Notes under the pieces: generated by a model | What the model was told of the DNA's origin: nothing | The model's database searches: none | The model's input: only the letters and a program-made list of their open reading frames with translations | Shown here: piece after piece, positions 6,307 to 8,481 of the stretch | Numbering within the stretch: position 1 is the first letter of the stretch | Layout of the letters: each line of letters begins with the position of its first letter | Origin: an uncultured Bacteroidota bacterium | GTDB taxonomy: Bacteria; Bacteroidota; Bacteroidia; Flavobacteriales; Flavobacteriaceae | Direction: 5' to 3' | Length of the DNA: 8,481 nucleotides | Assembly: GCA_903879875.1 (NCBI GenBank) | Contig: CAIRNC010000355.1 | Location: 1-8,481 of the forward strand | Position numbers and translations under genes: made by a program

Positions 6307-6963
6307 TTAAATTTGAGTTAAAATTTTTAAAATTATATAAAAAGGAAATAGAATTATGCCAAAATAAAATATGATTTTTCCATGTAATCTGTCAGTTTCA
6401 GCATAGGAGTATACTTTTTGACCATTAGGTAATGATTTTTTAGATGTCCATAAAGAATAGCCTATAATAATTCCCAAAAACCCTCCAAGTATGGCAAGAA
6501 AATAGCCTGCAATTATCCATGGTTTTTGATTCCCTTCTGGCTTTGCTAATGATTCTAACCGTTGCTTTTTCAGCGCTTTTAGCAATTCCGCATCAATCGA
6601 TTTTCCTCTTTGAGAGAGAATTTTATGTGCTAATTTATAATCTAATTCGTTCCATTCATCAGCTTTTAAAAGAATTTCGTATAATTCATCATCTGTAAAA
6701 TCAAACAAATAATGATTTTTATCTACTTGTCCAATTAAGTTATCAGCTTCATTTTCTAAGATTTTTTCAGCTTTGTCAAAATCACTTAATAGAATTTTAA
6801 CTTCGTATTGATTTTGTAAAGTATTTCCCGAGAACGAAGTATCTACAGGTGCAATATTATCTGTTATTTGAGTGCGAATATTATTCTGATTTAATAAATC
6901 TTCTAATTCCATTGCTTGTTCTCTAGTAGGAAATTTTCTAAATACAGAAATTGTTTCTTTCAT
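6307..6963 (-). CDS. DUF2007-like protein with two C-terminal membrane helices
   Basis: The 218-residue protein has three parts. Residues 4-72 resemble the DUF2007 (putative signal-transducing protein) ferredoxin-like fold: FRKFPTREQAMELEDLL, a short strand region, then YEVKILLSDFDKAEKIL. Residues about 88-140 form a charged, helical linker with DDELYEILLKADEWNELDY and a following KLAHKILSQRGK. Two hydrophobic segments, about 149-172 and 196-216, should span the inner membrane and would leave both the N-terminal domain and the C-terminus in the cytoplasm. No signal peptide, enzyme motif or metal site is seen. The ligand or partner is unknown. The gene stands alone between the S9 peptidase and clpB, with its own promoter candidate. 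The DUF2007 assignment is by pattern recognition and is moderately sure; the topology is clear from hydrophobicity. Confidence 0.78.
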   Translation of the reverse strand: MKETISVFRKFPTREQAMELEDLLNQNNIRTQITDNIAPVDTSFSGNTLQNQYEVKILLSDFDKAEKILENEADNLIGQVDKNHYLFDFTDDELYEILLKADEWNELDYKLAHKILSQRGKSIDAELLKALKKQRLESLAKPEGNQKPWIIAGYFLAILGGFLGIIIGYSLWTSKKSLPNGQKVYSYAETDRLHGKIIFYFGIILFPFYIILKILTQI

Positions 6964-7025
6964 GTGTTTTTTTTAAATGTTATACAATCATAAATCCTAT
7001 TGAAAAAAATCAGCGTATATTCTTC

Positions 7026-7033
7026 CAAATATA
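7026..7033 (-). promoter_or_regulatory. -7 promoter element for the DUF2007-like gene
   Basis: The minus strand reads TATATTTG, matching TAnnTTTG, 62 bases before the ATG. It implies a leader of about 55 bases. It is within an AT-rich run, so a chance match is possible. Confidence 0.45.
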
Positions 7034-7088
7034 TAAAAATAATCCCGTGTAAATTTAAATCCAAAATTTCATCTCATTTCACATTCGT

Positions 7089-7125
7089 AAAAATAAAAAA
7101 ACACCAGCCTTTCGACCAGTGTTTT
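7089..7125 (-). terminator. clpB terminator
   Basis: On the minus strand a 10-bp stem (7125-7116 with 7107-7098), containing two G-U wobbles, encloses an 8-base loop and runs into TTTTTTTATTTTT. It begins 23 bases after the clpB stop. The wobble pairs make it weaker on the plus strand, so it acts in the clpB direction. Confidence 0.82.
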
Positions 7126-7148
7126 ATATACAAACTGAATTTCTTCGA

Positions 7149-8481
7149 TTAACTTACCAACTCGCTATGATTCCTGAAAACCAATTTTCCATCAAATAAA
7201 TCTATCAAAACGATGCTGTCGGTGGTGATGATTCCTGCCAAAATTTCTTTGGATAAAGCGTTCAGCACTTCTCTTTGAATAACTCTTTTTACGGGTCGGG
7301 CACCAAATTGTGGGTCATATCCTTTTTTAGAAAGATAATCAATTGCTTCGGGAGTGGCGTCCATCGTGATGCCTTGTAGTGCTAACATTTTGATAACCGA
7401 TTTGAGTTGCAAGCCTACGATTTGAGCAATATTGGCATGGGTCAATGGCGTAAACATTACAATTTCGTCAATACGGTTGATGAACTCGGGGCGCACGGTT
7501 TGTTTCAACAAGCCCAAAACTTCTACCTTTGCGAGTTCGGTGGCGGCTTCGATACTTCCTTTCAAGTTTTCAAATTTCTCTTGAATGATTTGGCTTCCCA
7601 TATTAGAAGTCATGATGATAATCGTGTTTTTGAAATCGGCTAAACGTCCTTTATTATCCGTCAATCGTCCTTCGTCCAAGACTTGCAACAAGATATTGAA
7701 AGTGTCGGGATGCGCTTTTTCGATTTCATCTAATAATATTACAGAATACGGTTTTCTACGAACGGCTTCGGTCAATTGTCCGCCTTCGTCATAACCTACA
7801 TATCCCGGAGGCGCACCAACCAATCGGCTCACGCTGTGGCGTTCTTGGTATTCGCTCATATCGATTCGGGTCATTGCGTTTTCATCGTCGAATAAATATT
7901 CGGCCAAGGCTTTCGCTAATTCGGTTTTTCCAACACCAGTAGTTCCCAAGAAAAGGAAGGTTCCCACAGGTTTTTTCATATCTTGCAATCCGGCACGGCT
8001 TCGTCGAACGGCATCGCTCACGGCTTCGATGGCTTCTTCCTGACCCACGACGCGTTTGTGTAATTCGGCTTCCAGATGCAAGAGTTTTTCTCTTTCACCC
8101 TGCAGCATTTTCATCACGGGAATTCCGGTCCATTTGGCCACGACTTCGGCAATGTCTTCACGTGTCACTTCTTCTTTTATCAAGGAAGTTCCTCCAGACT
8201 GATCTGCGGCCAATTGTTTTTGGAATGCCTCCAATCGTTCTTGGGCTTCTTTGATTTTTCCATAACGAATTTCGGCTACTTTTCCATAATCACCTTCACG
8301 TTCGGCACGTTCGGCTTCGTATTTAAAGTCTTCAATTTCGGTTTTTACCGCTTGGATATTATCGACCACATCTTTCTCAGATTTCCATTTGGTGAAGACT
8401 TCGTTTCGGTCGTCTTTCAGATTGGCCAAATCCATTCCCAGATTTTTAAGTTTGCTTTCGTCTTTCTCCCGTTTGATTGCT
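7149..8481 (-). CDS. clpB: ATP-dependent chaperone ClpB, C-terminal part (N-terminus beyond the window)
   Basis: ClpB is a hexameric AAA+ disaggregase that works with DnaK to extract proteins from aggregates. The reading frame stays open to the right edge, giving 443 codons; the N-domain, first AAA+ module and part of the middle domain are missing because the window ends. What is visible begins in the coiled-coil middle domain (AIKREKDESKLKNLG and onward to about residue 90), then AKWTGIPV, and the second AAA+ module. Counting from the internal Met encoded at 8435: Walker A GTTGVGKT 164-171, pore loop GYVGYDEGG 211-219, Walker B ILLDEIE 233-239, sensor-1 Asn278, arginine finger in INRIDE (Arg321) and sensor-2 GARPVKR (Arg380). 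Walker A has Thr where E. coli has Pro. That internal ATG is not the gene start. The DNA is visibly GC-richer than its neighbours, as often in highly expressed genes. Confidence 0.97.
   Translation of the reverse strand, partial: AIKREKDESKLKNLGMDLANLKDDRNEVFTKWKSEKDVVDNIQAVKTEIEDFKYEAERAEREGDYGKVAEIRYGKIKEAQERLEAFQKQLAADQSGGTSLIKEEVTREDIAEVVAKWTGIPVMKMLQGEREKLLHLEAELHKRVVGQEEAIEAVSDAVRRSRAGLQDMKKPVGTFLFLGTTGVGKTELAKALAEYLFDDENAMTRIDMSEYQERHSVSRLVGAPPGYVGYDEGGQLTEAVRRKPYSVILLDEIEKAHPDTFNILLQVLDEGRLTDNKGRLADFKNTIIIMTSNMGSQIIQEKFENLKGSIEAATELAKVEVLGLLKQTVRPEFINRIDEIVMFTPLTHANIAQIVGLQLKSVIKMLALQGITMDATPEAIDYLSKKGYDPQFGARPVKRVIQREVLNALSKEILAGIITTDSIVLIDLFDGKLVFRNHSELVS

Noticed and set aside
6964..7148. 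Possible small gene between the DUF2007-like gene and clpB
   Set aside because: Only a promoter candidate and the clpB terminator are visible; no frame of useful length with coding character.
7407..7794. Two plus-strand open frames of 69 and 78 codons inside clpB
   Set aside because: They are shadows of the conserved AAA+ coding sequence and show no independent signals.
8433..8435. ATG at this position as the start of a 428-residue protein
   Set aside because: The frame continues upstream to the window edge with ClpB middle-domain sequence (AIKREKDE and onward), so this is an internal methionine.

Overview
The window looks like chromosomal DNA from a member of the Flavobacteriaceae, most likely Flavobacterium or a close relative. 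The support is a low-GC sequence with A-rich start regions and no strong Shine-Dalgarno sites, several matches to the Bacteroidota -7 promoter element TAnnTTTG, and typical flavobacterial proteins: a cluster-less endonuclease III, CtlX, a DUF2007-type membrane protein and a secreted S9 peptidase. The genus is inferred from recall of similar proteins and no search was run.

Layout from left to right. A 47-residue lysine-rich ORF (+) converges on nth (-), and the two share a hairpin terminator that contains the nth stop codon. nth is divergent from bcp (+), a PrxQ-type peroxiredoxin. bcp converges on a minus-strand cluster across a 218-base gap. That gap holds a dispersed-looking repeat patch inside imperfect inverted repeats, then a long bidirectional terminator. 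The minus-strand cluster, in transcription order, is an arginine deiminase/DDAH-like hydrolase, a four-helix-bundle (23S rRNA intervening-sequence type) protein, and ctlX. Next come three separate minus-strand units: a secreted prolyl oligopeptidase (S9A), a DUF2007-like two-TM protein, and the C-terminal part of clpB, whose N-terminal part lies beyond the right edge.

How the genes may work together. The two guanidine/ureido hydrolase-fold enzymes suggest an ATP-free route from arginine (or a methylarginine) to citrulline to ornithine. The four-helix-bundle gene lies between them and is flanked by short 7-base-period repeats in outward, mutually inverted orientation, so it may be an inserted cassette in an otherwise two-gene operon. 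This is the most unusual structure in the window. The others are ordinary housekeeping: nth (base-excision repair), bcp (peroxide detoxification) and clpB (disaggregation). No RNA genes, insertion sequences, CRISPR array or phage genes were seen, and I found no clear evidence of a wholly new multi-gene system.
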